Below are positions 18,119 to 23,518 of a DNA stretch of 27,046 bases, piece after piece. Made by a program: the position numbers and the translations under genes. The notes below the pieces were generated by a model. That model did no database searches and was not told the origin of the DNA. It saw only the letters and a list, made by a program, of their open reading frames with translations. The stretch is from a virus. The stretch is from the IMG/VR virus record IMGVR_UViG_3300025411_000066, positions 1 to 27,046 of that record; one strand, given 5' to 3'. The first letter of the stretch is position 1. The number at the start of each line of letters is the position of its first letter.

Positions 18119-18693
18119 GTTGGTTGTCATGGTTTATTGATGACTTGTTTTATTGGATTGCCGTTATTGCACTTGTAGGAGGCGCAATAGCGTATGTTTT
18201 AAGCAACTTTATAGGGTATATCCCTATGCTTAAAGCTCATGCCATGATCTTCAGGGTCGTGGGTTTGTTAATGGTTATATCAGGAGGTTACTATGTCGCA
18301 GATCATCACGGCTATGAAAGAAGGGTTGCTGAAGATAAAGCAGAAATTGAGCGACTTAATGCAGAAGCTCGGTCAAAAGAAGTCGAGTTAAGTGGCAAAC
18401 TAGCCAAGGCAAATGGTCAACTGAAGAAAGCAAAAGATGACATTAAAATCAAACAGGCTAGTATTGATGCTCGCATTGACAATGGTGAGTTGCGCCTCCC
18501 CTCCACCTGTGGTGTACAAGCCGATTCAAGTTCCACCGTTGGGGATGGACCCAATCGAGCCGAATCTGACAAACAGGCTCTTAAAGATATTGTCTCCATC
18601 GCAACAGAAGGAGACTCAGCCATCGTCAGCTACAACTCCTGTATTGCCCAATACGAAACCGTAAGACAGATGGTCAATGAGGGGGTTAAATGA
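18115..18693 (+). CDS. Rz: i-spanin (Rz-like)
   Basis: The 192-residue product has two N-terminal hydrophobic segments (about 8-38 and 43-62). A long charged helix (about 65-120, EDKAEIERLNAEARSKEVEL) is typical of the periplasmic coiled coil of Rz proteins. It is followed by ELRLPSTCGV, similar to the ELRLP-C element near the end of many i-spanins. The C-terminal extension is longer than in lambda Rz and the extra membrane helix is unusual. An o-spanin is embedded in another frame, which strongly supports the assignment. Together they disrupt the outer membrane after endolysin action. Confidence 0.8.
   Translation: MSWLSWFIDDLFYWIAVIALVGGAIAYVLSNFIGYIPMLKAHAMIFRVVGLLMVISGGYYVADHHGYERRVAEDKAEIERLNAEARSKEVELSGKLAKANGQLKKAKDDIKIKQASIDARIDNGELRLPSTCGVQADSSSTVGDGPNRAESDKQALKDIVSIATEGDSAIVSYNSCIAQYETVRQMVNEGVK
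18437..18664 (+). CDS. Rz1: o-spanin (Rz1-like) embedded in the i-spanin gene
   Basis: The 75-residue frame lies wholly inside the i-spanin gene. It has a signal peptide (basic start, hydrophobic VLMLALTMVS) with a lipobox ending in Cys19. The mature part begins CASPPPVVYKPIQVPPLG and continues proline-rich, the hallmark of Rz1 outer membrane lipoproteins. Position -3 of the lipobox is Met, a tolerated deviation. Nested o-spanins in the +1 frame are known from lambda. The arrangement, the lipobox and the proline content together make a chance frame unlikely. Confidence 0.85.
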   Translation: MTLKSNRLVLMLALTMVSCASPPPVVYKPIQVPPLGMDPIEPNLTNRLLKILSPSQQKETQPSSATTPVLPNTKP

Positions 18694-19286
18694 TCAGCGC
18701 TGAAAAACTTCATGCTTTGGGTATTGGGTCAGAATGGTCCGAACCTTTGACCACAACCTTTACAACGTTTGGGATCAACGATGTTAACCGCCAAGCTGCG
18801 TTTATTGGACAATGTTCACACGAGTGCAAACACTTCAAAACATTGGAAGAAGACCTTAACTATCGACCCGAAACCCTTCAAAGATTGTTTGGTCACAAAT
18901 TCAAGCCTGAAGAAATTGCCCTTTATGCCCACAATCCCCAAAAAATTGCAAACAGAATTTACTCTAACAAAATGGGAAACAGAGATGAAGCAAGTGGAGA
19001 TGGGTATCGTTTTAGAGGAAGAGGTTGTATCCAATTGACTGGACATGATAATTATTGGCACTTTGGTCAATCTATCAAGCAAGACATGGTTGCCCATCCT
19101 GATTTGGTAGCCACACCGATGTACGCTGCACTCTCAGCAGGTTGGTTTTGGCAAACACATGGGTGCAATGACCTAGCTGAAACGCAAAATTGGGTAGGAT
19201 TGACCAAGCGCATCAATGGTGGAACAATTGGTCTAGATGAGAGAATTTCTTTAACTAAACGTGCGTTAGACGTACTAGGAGCTTAA
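18690..19286 (+). CDS. GH19 chitinase-like endolysin
   Basis: The 198-residue product is a single-domain family 19 glycoside hydrolase used by phages to cleave peptidoglycan glycan strands. The catalytic region is FIGQCSHECKHFKTLEEDLN, with likely catalytic Glu45 and a second acid at Glu53/54. GRGCIQLTGHDNYWHFG is the conserved substrate-binding segment, and the C-terminus has TKRINGGTIGLDER. There is no signal peptide or SAR domain, so release needs a holin, probably one of the small membrane proteins upstream. The start overlaps the i-spanin stop, preceded by GAGGGGG. Confidence 0.92.
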   Translation: MISAEKLHALGIGSEWSEPLTTTFTTFGINDVNRQAAFIGQCSHECKHFKTLEEDLNYRPETLQRLFGHKFKPEEIALYAHNPQKIANRIYSNKMGNRDEASGDGYRFRGRGCIQLTGHDNYWHFGQSIKQDMVAHPDLVATPMYAALSAGWFWQTHGCNDLAETQNWVGLTKRINGGTIGLDERISLTKRALDVLGA

Positions 19287-19287
19287 C

Positions 19288-19512
19288 ATGGCAACCCATT
19301 TTAAATACACCAAAGGCGAAACCAAACAAGAGATGGACAAGCACTTTGTCATCAAAAAAGATTGGGAAAAAGAGCGTGAACATGTGATGAAATTGGAAAA
19401 GGAACTCAAAAAGCATGAAAAAACAGACATTTCTCGTGCCCATCCAATGCACTCACATGATGGCGGTATGCGTCAACCTTCAGCCGGTATTCCTGCCTTG
19501 CGTAAAGGCTAA
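19288..19512 (+). CDS. Small charged protein, last gene of the late block
   Basis: The 74-residue product is very rich in Lys, Glu and His, with a central helix (KKDWEKEREHVMKLEKELKK) that may form a coiled coil, and a His/Gly/Pro-rich C-terminus. It begins one base after the endolysin stop. Its 3' end overlaps the 3' end of the convergent HNH gene by 33 bases. No family recognised. Confidence 0.6.
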   Translation: MATHFKYTKGETKQEMDKHFVIKKDWEKEREHVMKLEKELKKHEKTDISRAHPMHSHDGGMRQPSAGIPALRKG

Positions 19513-19866
19513 ATACAGGTCGGTCAATGGCACGTTTGGAGGCCATTGATCACTTACACACAAGATATGTAGCGTCTTGATGTGGGCATGACACCAAGTG
19601 TCGATGCGTTCTTCCTTGTTCAACTCATGACCTTGGTCTATTTCATGATGGCATGATTGGCATAAAGCAGCGATGTAGTTATCGCTTGCTTTAATGCCTC
19701 TACCCTTTCCGCCATGCCAATTACTGTGCGCTGCTTGGGCTAGATGGAAACCACACCGCTGACAACTTAGGGTAGATACTAATCGGAGTAGGTTCTTGTT
19801 CCGCACATATTGATTCTTCGGAAATGCCCTCAATGGTGGTGAATCTGTGTCTGTTTTGGCATTCAT
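19480..19866 (-). CDS. HNH-like / YbcO-type nuclease
   Basis: From the ATG at 19866 the product has 128 residues; an upstream in-frame ATG at 19926 would add 20 residues that do not look conserved. The core reads LSCQRCG, then AQAAHSNWHGGKGRGIKASD and LCQSCHHEIDQG. This gives two Cys pairs plus the His-rich nuclease motif seen in phage HNH and DUF1364/YbcO-like proteins of early regions. The probable role is structure-specific or recombination-associated cleavage, alongside RusA. Purine-rich AGAAGAAGAAG precedes the chosen start. The N-terminal part overlaps the zinc-ribbon gene in another frame. Confidence 0.75.
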   Translation of the reverse strand: MNAKTDTDSPPLRAFPKNQYVRNKNLLRLVSTLSCQRCGFHLAQAAHSNWHGGKGRGIKASDNYIAALCQSCHHEIDQGHELNKEERIDTWCHAHIKTLHILCVSDQWPPNVPLTDLYLAFTQGRNTG

Positions 19867-19945
19867 ATCTTCTTCTTCTAGTATTGTTGTCGTTGACTCT
19901 AGACTCAATTGTTCTTGTTTTGGCATCGCAAACTGGACATTTCAT
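19721..19945 (-). CDS. NrdR-like zinc-ribbon protein
   Basis: The 74-residue frame begins MKCPVCDAKTRTIESRVN and continues RRRRYECQNRHRFTTIE. This matches the zinc-ribbon part of NrdR-type regulators, with metal ligands Cys3, Cys6, Cys29 and probably His33 in place of the usual last Cys. There is no ATP-cone domain. Residues beyond about 45 are low complexity and may simply be read-through. It is translationally coupled to the 109-residue gene upstream (ATGA overlap) and overlaps the HNH gene by up to about 145 bases. It may be a DNA-binding regulator. Confidence 0.65.
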   Translation of the reverse strand: MKCPVCDAKTRTIESRVNDNNTRRRRYECQNRHRFTTIEGISEESICAEQEPTPISIYPKLSAVWFPSSPSSAQ

Positions 19946-20271
19946 TCATGACTCCTGATGGCTAGACGTTCTGAGGCTTCTCTTGTGCGCCAAATTTGGA
20001 TTGATAGGTCCGCAGATTGGAGTTGTAGTTTAAGCGTTTCCTCGAACTCTACGGCCTTTGCTAACGCATAAATCAGCTTTCCATAGGCTTCACTACTCAA
20101 TGCCTCACGTTCTTGCGCTACGGCCTGTTTAAAGCCGTTTTGGAAGGCTTCTGTCATCAAGAATGCTTTGGTTGCTTTTAACTCCAACTCAACCTTAACC
20201 CTCATGGCTTTGGCTTGTGCATAAAGAGAGGCATTATTGTAGATAAATTCAGCGTTTTGTTCAGGAGTCAT
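19942..20271 (-). CDS. Hypothetical helical protein
   Basis: The 109-residue product is mostly alpha-helical and charged (for example YNNASLYAQAKAMRVKVELE and FKQAVAQEREALSS). It has no cysteine motif or membrane segment. Its start overlaps the end of a small membrane-protein frame and its stop overlaps the zinc-ribbon start, so it sits in a tightly coupled early operon. I recall comparable helical proteins in phage early regions, but no function. Confidence 0.7.
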   Translation of the reverse strand: MTPEQNAEFIYNNASLYAQAKAMRVKVELELKATKAFLMTEAFQNGFKQAVAQEREALSSEAYGKLIYALAKAVEFEETLKLQLQSADLSIQIWRTREASERLAIRSHE

Positions 20272-20377
20272 GGTTCACCATTAAGTAAGCTAACCAAATA
20301 CAAATCATTACCAAGCCAGCACTCATGCAAGCACAAATTAAGGAAATGATGGTAATCACAAAGGTTAACAGGGTCAT
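20261..20377 (-). CDS. Very small membrane protein (38 aa)
   Basis: The frame starts at an ATG that overlaps the preceding stop (ATGA at 20377-20374) and ends 11 bases inside the next gene. It encodes 38 residues that are almost entirely hydrophobic from residue 3 to 33 (LLTFVITIISLICACMSAG), followed by MVNHDS. The coupling on both sides and the absence of any other frame filling this gap support it as a real small membrane protein. Its function is unknown. Confidence 0.6.
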   Translation of the reverse strand: MTLLTFVITIISLICACMSAGLVMICIWLAYLMVNHDS

Positions 20378-20589
20378 TCTTGTCCCCTTGCTCGGATTGA
20401 GTTTGCAGCAAATTCATATTCTTTAAATCCAGCAATGTTTAATACTGTTTGAGCACATTCCTCACGTTCTTTTTCTGCTATCAGTCTAGCAAACTGTTCT
20501 AGTTTATCTAGCCACATTAACTCACCTCCAACATAGTCGTAAGGTAAATTTGCTTGATTAGCCATTTCTATGATTTCTTCTTTAGTCAT
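20374..20589 (-). CDS. Hypothetical early phage protein
   Basis: The 71-residue acidic protein has the layout EEIIEMANQA, then LEQFARLIAEKEREECAQTV and a C-terminal AANSIRARGQE. I recognise this recurring pattern from small phage early proteins of unknown role. It starts at an ATG overlapping the RusA stop. The long helix with EKEREE could mediate oligomerisation. No metal-binding or catalytic motif is visible. Confidence 0.7.
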   Translation of the reverse strand: MTKEEIIEMANQANLPYDYVGGELMWLDKLEQFARLIAEKEREECAQTVLNIAGFKEYEFAANSIRARGQE

Positions 20590-21005
20590 TCTGCCTCCCT
20601 AATCATTATTTCTACAAAAGGTTCACCATAAACCTTGGTTGCGTGTAAATCCACAATTTGTGTGTCATCATCGTAAACAATGCCATTCATGGCATCTAAA
20701 TAGGCTTTAATGATGTTGTCAATGTCAGGCTTTTTAGAAGGCCTTTCTGCGCCTATTAAACAAGCCTCTCTGCGCTTTTTAGGATACGACTTAGGCACAG
20801 GCATGGAAATGTAAATAAATGCTTCTAAATCGGTTTTAAACGGTTCTGATGCCCCCATCGCACGTTTAGCCTTGTCAACAATGAAATCTTCATATTCAAG
20901 TGTTGATTTGGGTGTGTAGGTAGAAACAAAGTTTCCCCTTCTTGCGAATCTGGGCCTTCCCTTCCCTTTAGGTAGCCCTTCAACTTTAAACATGACGATC
21001 AGCAT
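20586..21005 (-). CDS. rusA: RusA-like Holliday junction resolvase
   Basis: The chosen ATG at 21005 has AAGGA five bases upstream, giving 139 residues; an in-frame ATG at 21029 would add eight. The product shows PKGKGRPRFARRGNFVSTYT near the N-terminus and the RusA catalytic segment KPDIDNIIKAYLDAMNG with VYDDDTQIVDL (Asp94, Asp96 and Asp112-114). RusA enzymes cut four-way junctions as dimers, resolving recombination or replication intermediates before packaging. It accompanies an HNH-like nuclease on this strand and ERF and YqaJ proteins on the other. Confidence 0.92.
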   Translation of the reverse strand: MLIVMFKVEGLPKGKGRPRFARRGNFVSTYTPKSTLEYEDFIVDKAKRAMGASEPFKTDLEAFIYISMPVPKSYPKKRREACLIGAERPSKKPDIDNIIKAYLDAMNGIVYDDDTQIVDLHATKVYGEPFVEIMIREAE

Positions 21006-21156
21006 TGAGTTCCTTAATTCTTTGGGCAATGAGTTTGCCTATTCCATGAAAAGCAGGTTCTTGTTCCATTAGCTTAACTTGTTGACGAACATAGTCAAGC
21101 CATGCAGGTTTAATGGCTAATTTGGCATAGTGATCGACAATCAGTTCAATCTTCAC
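20986..21156 (-). CDS. Small helical protein with GTG start (56 aa)
   Basis: The frame starts at a GTG lying inside the last codons of the methyltransferase gene (11-base overlap) and ends 20 bases inside the RusA gene. The 56 residues read as a helical, charged protein (KIELIVDHYAKLAIKPAWLD, then QQVKLMEQEPAFHGIGKLIA). I recall small phage proteins of the HYA-LA-P-W-D type near replication and nuclease genes. The GTG begins immediately after the stop of the alternative methyltransferase frame. Function unknown. Confidence 0.6.
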   Translation of the reverse strand: MKIELIVDHYAKLAIKPAWLDYVRQQVKLMEQEPAFHGIGKLIAQRIKELNADRHV

Positions 21157-21859
21157 TTAGGATATTCCATGCTGTTGCCGCACAAAGTGGGACTTGTCCA
21201 TTTCCAATGGCTTTAAGTCTGTCCACTCTAGAGGCCATCCCATCAGCCACTCTGTCCAAGTTGGGTTCAGCTTGCCACCATTGTGCAGACCCGAAACTTG
21301 TTCCCCAAGATTTCCTTTTCCCCTGTCTCTCAATGCGTGTCTTGAATCTTGAGCTTTTGGAGTTCCCCAAACATGAGTAAATCCAGATTCTTTCGCGTCT
21401 ATGGTTTGCACCAATGTCGGCAGCAGATATAACTCCCCACCTACTGTCATACCCCATTGCGGTAAAGTCTGCAAGGACTCGTTCAAGTCCTCTAGTAACG
21501 AGCATTGGACTGTTCTCCACAAATGTGTATTTGGGTCGTATTTCGCCAATAATCCTTGCCATTTCTCGCCACATTCCTGATCGTTCTCCATCAAGTCCAT
21601 CTCCGTTTCCTGCAACTGAGATATCCTGGCATGGAAATCCTCCCGATATAACGTCAACAATTCCTCTCCAAGGTTTTCCATCAAAGGTTTGAACGTCATC
21701 CCAAATCGGGAAAGGCGGGAGAAGTCCGTCATTTTGTCGGGCGCACAATACGCTTGCTGGGTATGGTTCCCATTCGACTGCACAGACTGTTCGCCATCCA
21801 AGCAAATGTCCCCCAAGTATTCCTCCACCAGCGCCTGCGAATAAAGCCAACTCATTCAT
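21146..21859 (-). CDS. C5 cytosine-specific DNA methyltransferase
   Basis: The product has 237 residues and the canonical motif order: I LFAGAGGG (6-13), IV GGFPCQDIS with catalytic Cys77, VI ENS (115-117, usually ENV), VIII HRRERIWI (153-160) and X AIGNGQVP (217-224). It is short: only about 35 residues separate motif VIII from the C-terminal AEPNLDRVADGMASRVDRLK segment, so the target recognition region is compact. It methylates cytosine at C5, probably protecting phage DNA from host restriction. There is no cognate restriction enzyme nearby. Its ATG overlaps the stop of the replication gene. An alternative frame covers nearly the whole gene. Confidence 0.92.
   Translation of the reverse strand: MNELALFAGAGGGILGGHLLGWRTVCAVEWEPYPASVLCARQNDGLLPPFPIWDDVQTFDGKPWRGIVDVISGGFPCQDISVAGNGDGLDGERSGMWREMARIIGEIRPKYTFVENSPMLVTRGLERVLADFTAMGYDSRWGVISAADIGANHRRERIWIYSCLGNSKSSRFKTRIERQGKRKSWGTSFGSAQWWQAEPNLDRVADGMASRVDRLKAIGNGQVPLCAATAWNILSED
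21157..21855 (-). CDS. Overprinted ORF inside the methyltransferase gene, candidate dual coding
   Basis: A second open frame of 232 residues starts four bases after the methyltransferase ATG and stops one base before the GTG of the next gene. Its product carries FGMTFKPLMENLGEELLTLY, then KYDPNTHLWRTVQCSLLEDL, QTLPQWGMTVGGELYLLPTL and LNPTWTEWLMGWPLEWTDL. I recall LNP-W-EWLMG-P-WT proteins as recurrent annotated phage proteins. Here that motif is exactly the shifted reading of the methyltransferase RVADG-RVDRLK segment. It is either a real overprinted gene or a conserved shadow frame; the function is unknown. Confidence 0.45.
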   Translation of the reverse strand: MSWLYSQALVEEYLGDICLDGEQSVQSNGNHTQQAYCAPDKMTDFSRLSRFGMTFKPLMENLGEELLTLYREDFHARISQLQETEMDLMENDQECGEKWQGLLAKYDPNTHLWRTVQCSLLEDLNESLQTLPQWGMTVGGELYLLPTLVQTIDAKESGFTHVWGTPKAQDSRHALRDRGKGNLGEQVSGLHNGGKLNPTWTEWLMGWPLEWTDLKPLEMDKSHFVRQQHGIS

Positions 21860-22638
21860 TTGCCCCCCTTTAACATCTTAAATTTAGCCTTAACATCATC
21901 AGGCATTGATACTGCTTTCAAAGCATCTTCTTCTAGCTTAACAAGAACAGGATCACGTTCTGAGCTTGATGGGACTGTCTGATGAACAATGTCAGCTTTG
22001 TTAGCAACCCATTCAGCTTTAAATGTTGTCCATCCTCTTGAGCAACATTCTTTGATGGCATCTTCTAAACTGATTTTTGCCTTATCTGCTTCTTTTTGAA
22101 TAGAGTTAAGCAAGGTTTGAGTTAAGGGTTTGTTTTTGGCTTTCAGAACTTTTTCAAAATCCATATATATATGGTTATTGGTTATTGGTTCTTGGTTATT
22201 GGTTGCATCAAGTACCCTTGATGTACCCATCATGTACCCATCATGTGACCTTAAAGTGTCTAAATATTCCTCTAATTTACCCTCATTAAAGTAATGAATG
22301 TACCTAGATTTGTTTACTAAATGTTTCAAATTTGGGTTATCTCTGATAAAACTTCCAAAAGAAGAAATACCTTGATGTTCCCTAAATTTCTTAATTTCCT
22401 CATCTGCTCTTGGATGAATATATCCATCTGGTGTATCTCGAAAGAATTCATCTAAAACAGATAGCACTTCCTGTTCGTAATCTTTCATACGAATTTGTCG
22501 AGCAATTGTTCTTTGTTTTATTGGTGCTTCATGCAGGTAATAATGGTCTAGCAACCTGCGAAAAGCTATGTCTTCAATCACAGTTAAGTGATGGGTATGG
22601 GATTGATAATCCCCAATATGGAAATTGTAGTAGTGCAT
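21856..22638 (-). CDS. DUF1376-type replication protein
   Basis: The product has 260 residues. The N-terminal 90 residues (MHYYNFHIGDYQSHTHHLTV, then DIAFRRLLDHYYLHEAPI and GYIHPRADEEI) match the DUF1376/YdaU domain, which occupies the replication-initiator slot in many lambdoid-type early regions. A Thr/Asn/Gln-rich linker (about 140-158) is encoded by tandem DNA repeats. The C-terminal part (ISLEDAIKECCSRGWTTFKAEW) resembles the C-terminal segments of phage replication proteins that contact helicase loaders. AAGG four bases before the ATG serves as ribosome site; an in-frame stop two codons further upstream fixes the start. No helicase is encoded in the window. Confidence 0.85.
   Translation of the reverse strand: MHYYNFHIGDYQSHTHHLTVIEDIAFRRLLDHYYLHEAPIKQRTIARQIRMKDYEQEVLSVLDEFFRDTPDGYIHPRADEEIKKFREHQGISSFGSFIRDNPNLKHLVNKSRYIHYFNEGKLEEYLDTLRSHDGYMMGTSRVLDATNNQEPITNNHIYMDFEKVLKAKNKPLTQTLLNSIQKEADKAKISLEDAIKECCSRGWTTFKAEWVANKADIVHQTVPSSSERDPVLVKLEEDALKAVSMPDDVKAKFKMLKGGK
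22163..22251. repeat. Iteron-like tandem repeats and AT tract, candidate replication origin
   Basis: Inside the replication gene three elements are contiguous: five AT dinucleotides at 22163-22172; four 7-bp units (GGTTATT with one GGTTCTT) plus a partial unit at 22173-22204; and four 11-bp units of the type TCATGTACCCA at 22208-22251. Neither period is a multiple of three, so the repeats are conserved as DNA rather than as peptide. Iterons beside an AT-rich stretch within the initiator gene is the arrangement of the lambda origin. Confidence 0.5.
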
Positions 22639-22723
22639 ATAACCTTACGTTCTTGGTTGACGTTACTGAAAAAACATTGGCAGGACGGTAACGAATCGTC
22701 TTTTCGGGAGCTACCCTAGCCAT
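22574..22723 (-). CDS. Possible small protein between cro and the replication gene
   Basis: An ATG 13 bases after the cro stop opens a 49-residue frame (MARVAPEKTIRYRPANVFSV, then LQFPYWGLSIPYPSLNCD). The frame ends about 65 bases inside the replication gene. It fills the only gap of this strand and has a basic N-terminus like a nucleic-acid-binding tail. However, its ribosome site is weak and no family was recognised. It could also be just the leader of the replication gene. Confidence 0.35.
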   Translation of the reverse strand: MARVAPEKTIRYRPANVFSVTSTKNVRLYALLQFPYWGLSIPYPSLNCD

Positions 22724-22736
22724 GTCTTAAACAATT

Positions 22737-22901
22737 TTACCTGTAAAGAAACCATTCAGGATGTAAAGATTGCATTTGCCAAATTCTTGCCTGGGGAGGT
22801 ATTTCACCCCACTGAGAAATAGCAGCTTTAGAAATACCCAATATTTTGGCTAGTTCTGTAACTGATCCTGCAAACTGTATAGCTTCTTTTTTGGTAATCA
22901 T
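22737..22901 (-). CDS. Cro-like repressor
   Basis: From the ATG at 22901 the product has 54 residues: TKKEAIQFAGSVTELAKILG then ISKAAISQWGEIPPQAR, a helix-turn-helix of the Cro type (recognition helix near 23-30), ending HPEWFLYR. The frame is open for another 19 codons upstream, but those residues look like untranslated sequence and a perfect TATAAT lies there, so the shorter form is preferred. It is first in the leftward early block, divergent from the rightward early genes, and probably controls both promoters. No CI-type repressor or integrase is in the window. Confidence 0.8.
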   Translation of the reverse strand: MITKKEAIQFAGSVTELAKILGISKAAISQWGEIPPQARIWQMQSLHPEWFLYR

Positions 22902-22907
22902 GCTTAA

Positions 22908-22936
22908 ATTATACTGGTAATGCAGATTTACAACAA
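22908..22936 (-). promoter_or_regulatory. Leftward cro promoter, likely leaderless transcript
   Basis: Read leftward, TATAAT (22913-22908) is a perfect -10 box, 17 bases after TTGTTG (22936-22931), a weak -35 box. Only six bases separate the -10 box from the cro ATG, so initiation seven bases downstream would fall on the A of the start codon. No ribosome site is present. Confidence 0.6.
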
Positions 22937-22951
22937 TTAAGTTAACTAAAT
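22936..22951. promoter_or_regulatory. Candidate operator palindrome
   Basis: The 16-bp sequence ATTAAGTTAACTAAAT is palindromic except for one base pair and is centred on GTTAAC. It touches the -35 box of the leftward promoter and lies about 33 bases before the rightward -35 box. Further half-site-like TTAAC/GTTAA words occur at about 22971 and 22993. It is a plausible Cro-binding site; binding is inferred. Confidence 0.4.
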
Positions 22952-22983
22952 ACAACATTAGGGGAACTACTTAACAAAAAGCA

Positions 22984-23011
22984 TTGACTGGTAGTTAATC
23001 TAGCTTAAAAT
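22984..23011 (+). promoter_or_regulatory. Rightward early promoter
   Basis: TTGACT at 22984-22989 and TAAAAT at 23006-23011 are separated by 16 bases; each box matches the sigma-70 consensus at five of six positions. The transcript would start near 23018 and read the small genes and the recombination module. It diverges from the cro promoter. Confidence 0.7.
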
Positions 23012-23058
23012 AAGCATCAATCCACAACACATCGTAGTGGTCTTTTAAGGAAGCAAGT

Positions 23059-23166
23059 ATGACAAAGCAAGAAGCCAATTTGATCTTAGATCAAGTCAAA
23101 GTGGGTATACAACACCCAATACTCCTAATCAATCTAGCATTGACCATTACAGGGGACTTAACATGA
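23059..23166 (+). CDS. Very small early protein (35 aa)
   Basis: This is the first frame after the rightward promoter, with AAGGA at 23047-23051 eight bases before the ATG. It encodes 35 residues (MTKQEANLILDQVKVGIQHP then a hydrophobic ILLINLALTITGDLT). The stop overlaps the next ATG, so it also acts as a translational lead-in for the downstream gene. No family recognised. Confidence 0.55.
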   Translation: MTKQEANLILDQVKVGIQHPILLINLALTITGDLT

Positions 23167-23324
23167 AATTCCACAGAACAATCAACGAAGCCTTTCCCAA
23201 AACAATGGAGTATGGATGCTCTATTGAGAAACCAAGATTAACTCGTTCAGAGAGAGTGTTAACAGTTGTTTACGCTTTAGCTGCCTTGGTTGTGATGTTT
23301 GACCTTTTCTTTTGGAGGCCATGA
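23163..23324 (+). CDS. Small membrane protein (53 aa)
   Basis: The 53-residue product has a polar N-terminal half (KFHRTINEAFPKTMEYGCSI) and a C-terminal membrane helix (VLTVVYALAALVVMFDLFFW). The ATG overlaps the previous stop and AGGGGA lies upstream. The N-terminal RT-NEAFPKT-EYG pattern is one I recall from small phage early proteins. Topology and place suggest an inner-membrane early protein; the role (for example superinfection exclusion) is unknown. Confidence 0.6.
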   Translation: MKFHRTINEAFPKTMEYGCSIEKPRLTRSERVLTVVYALAALVVMFDLFFWRP

Positions 23325-23518
23325 TGACTAGATTTGAACACATACAAAAATCATGTAATGAAGCATTGGAAAAATACAAAATTGCTGATGAACTTAACTT
23401 CCAAGTTGGGTATTACAGGGCACAGGTCGCATCACTTTGTATTGACATTGAATGTTTGCATGATGAGATGGAATATTTAGAAAAAGAAATTAAAGAATTA
23501 AAAAGGGAATTAGCATGA
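23324..23518 (+). CDS. Small coiled-coil protein
   Basis: The ATG at 23324 overlaps the previous stop and is five bases from a strong GGAGG (23314-23318), giving 64 residues; an ATG three bases earlier is too close to the ribosome site. The sequence is almost wholly helical, with a charged C-terminal coiled coil (HDEMEYLEKEIKELKRELA). Its stop overlaps the ERF start. It may be a partner or regulator of the recombination proteins; no family recognised. Confidence 0.65.
   Translation: MTRFEHIQKSCNEALEKYKIADELNFQVGYYRAQVASLCIDIECLHDEMEYLEKEIKELKRELA

Noticed and set aside
21414-21692. A 92-codon + strand frame opposite the methyltransferase
   Set aside because: Third open frame in an unusually stop-poor region, but the product is Ser/Pro/Ile-rich without any recognisable motif.
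22163-22251. CRISPR-like array
   Set aside because: Units are 7 and 11 bp and contiguous without spacers; they fit iterons, not CRISPR.
22410-22691. 93-codon + strand frame over the start of the replication gene
   Set aside because: Opposite to the conserved DUF1376 N-terminus and without its own features.
19513-22900. Complete restriction-modification system around the methyltransferase
   Set aside because: The only nuclease-like neighbours are RusA and an HNH/YbcO-like protein typical of phage recombination; no restriction enzyme is visible.
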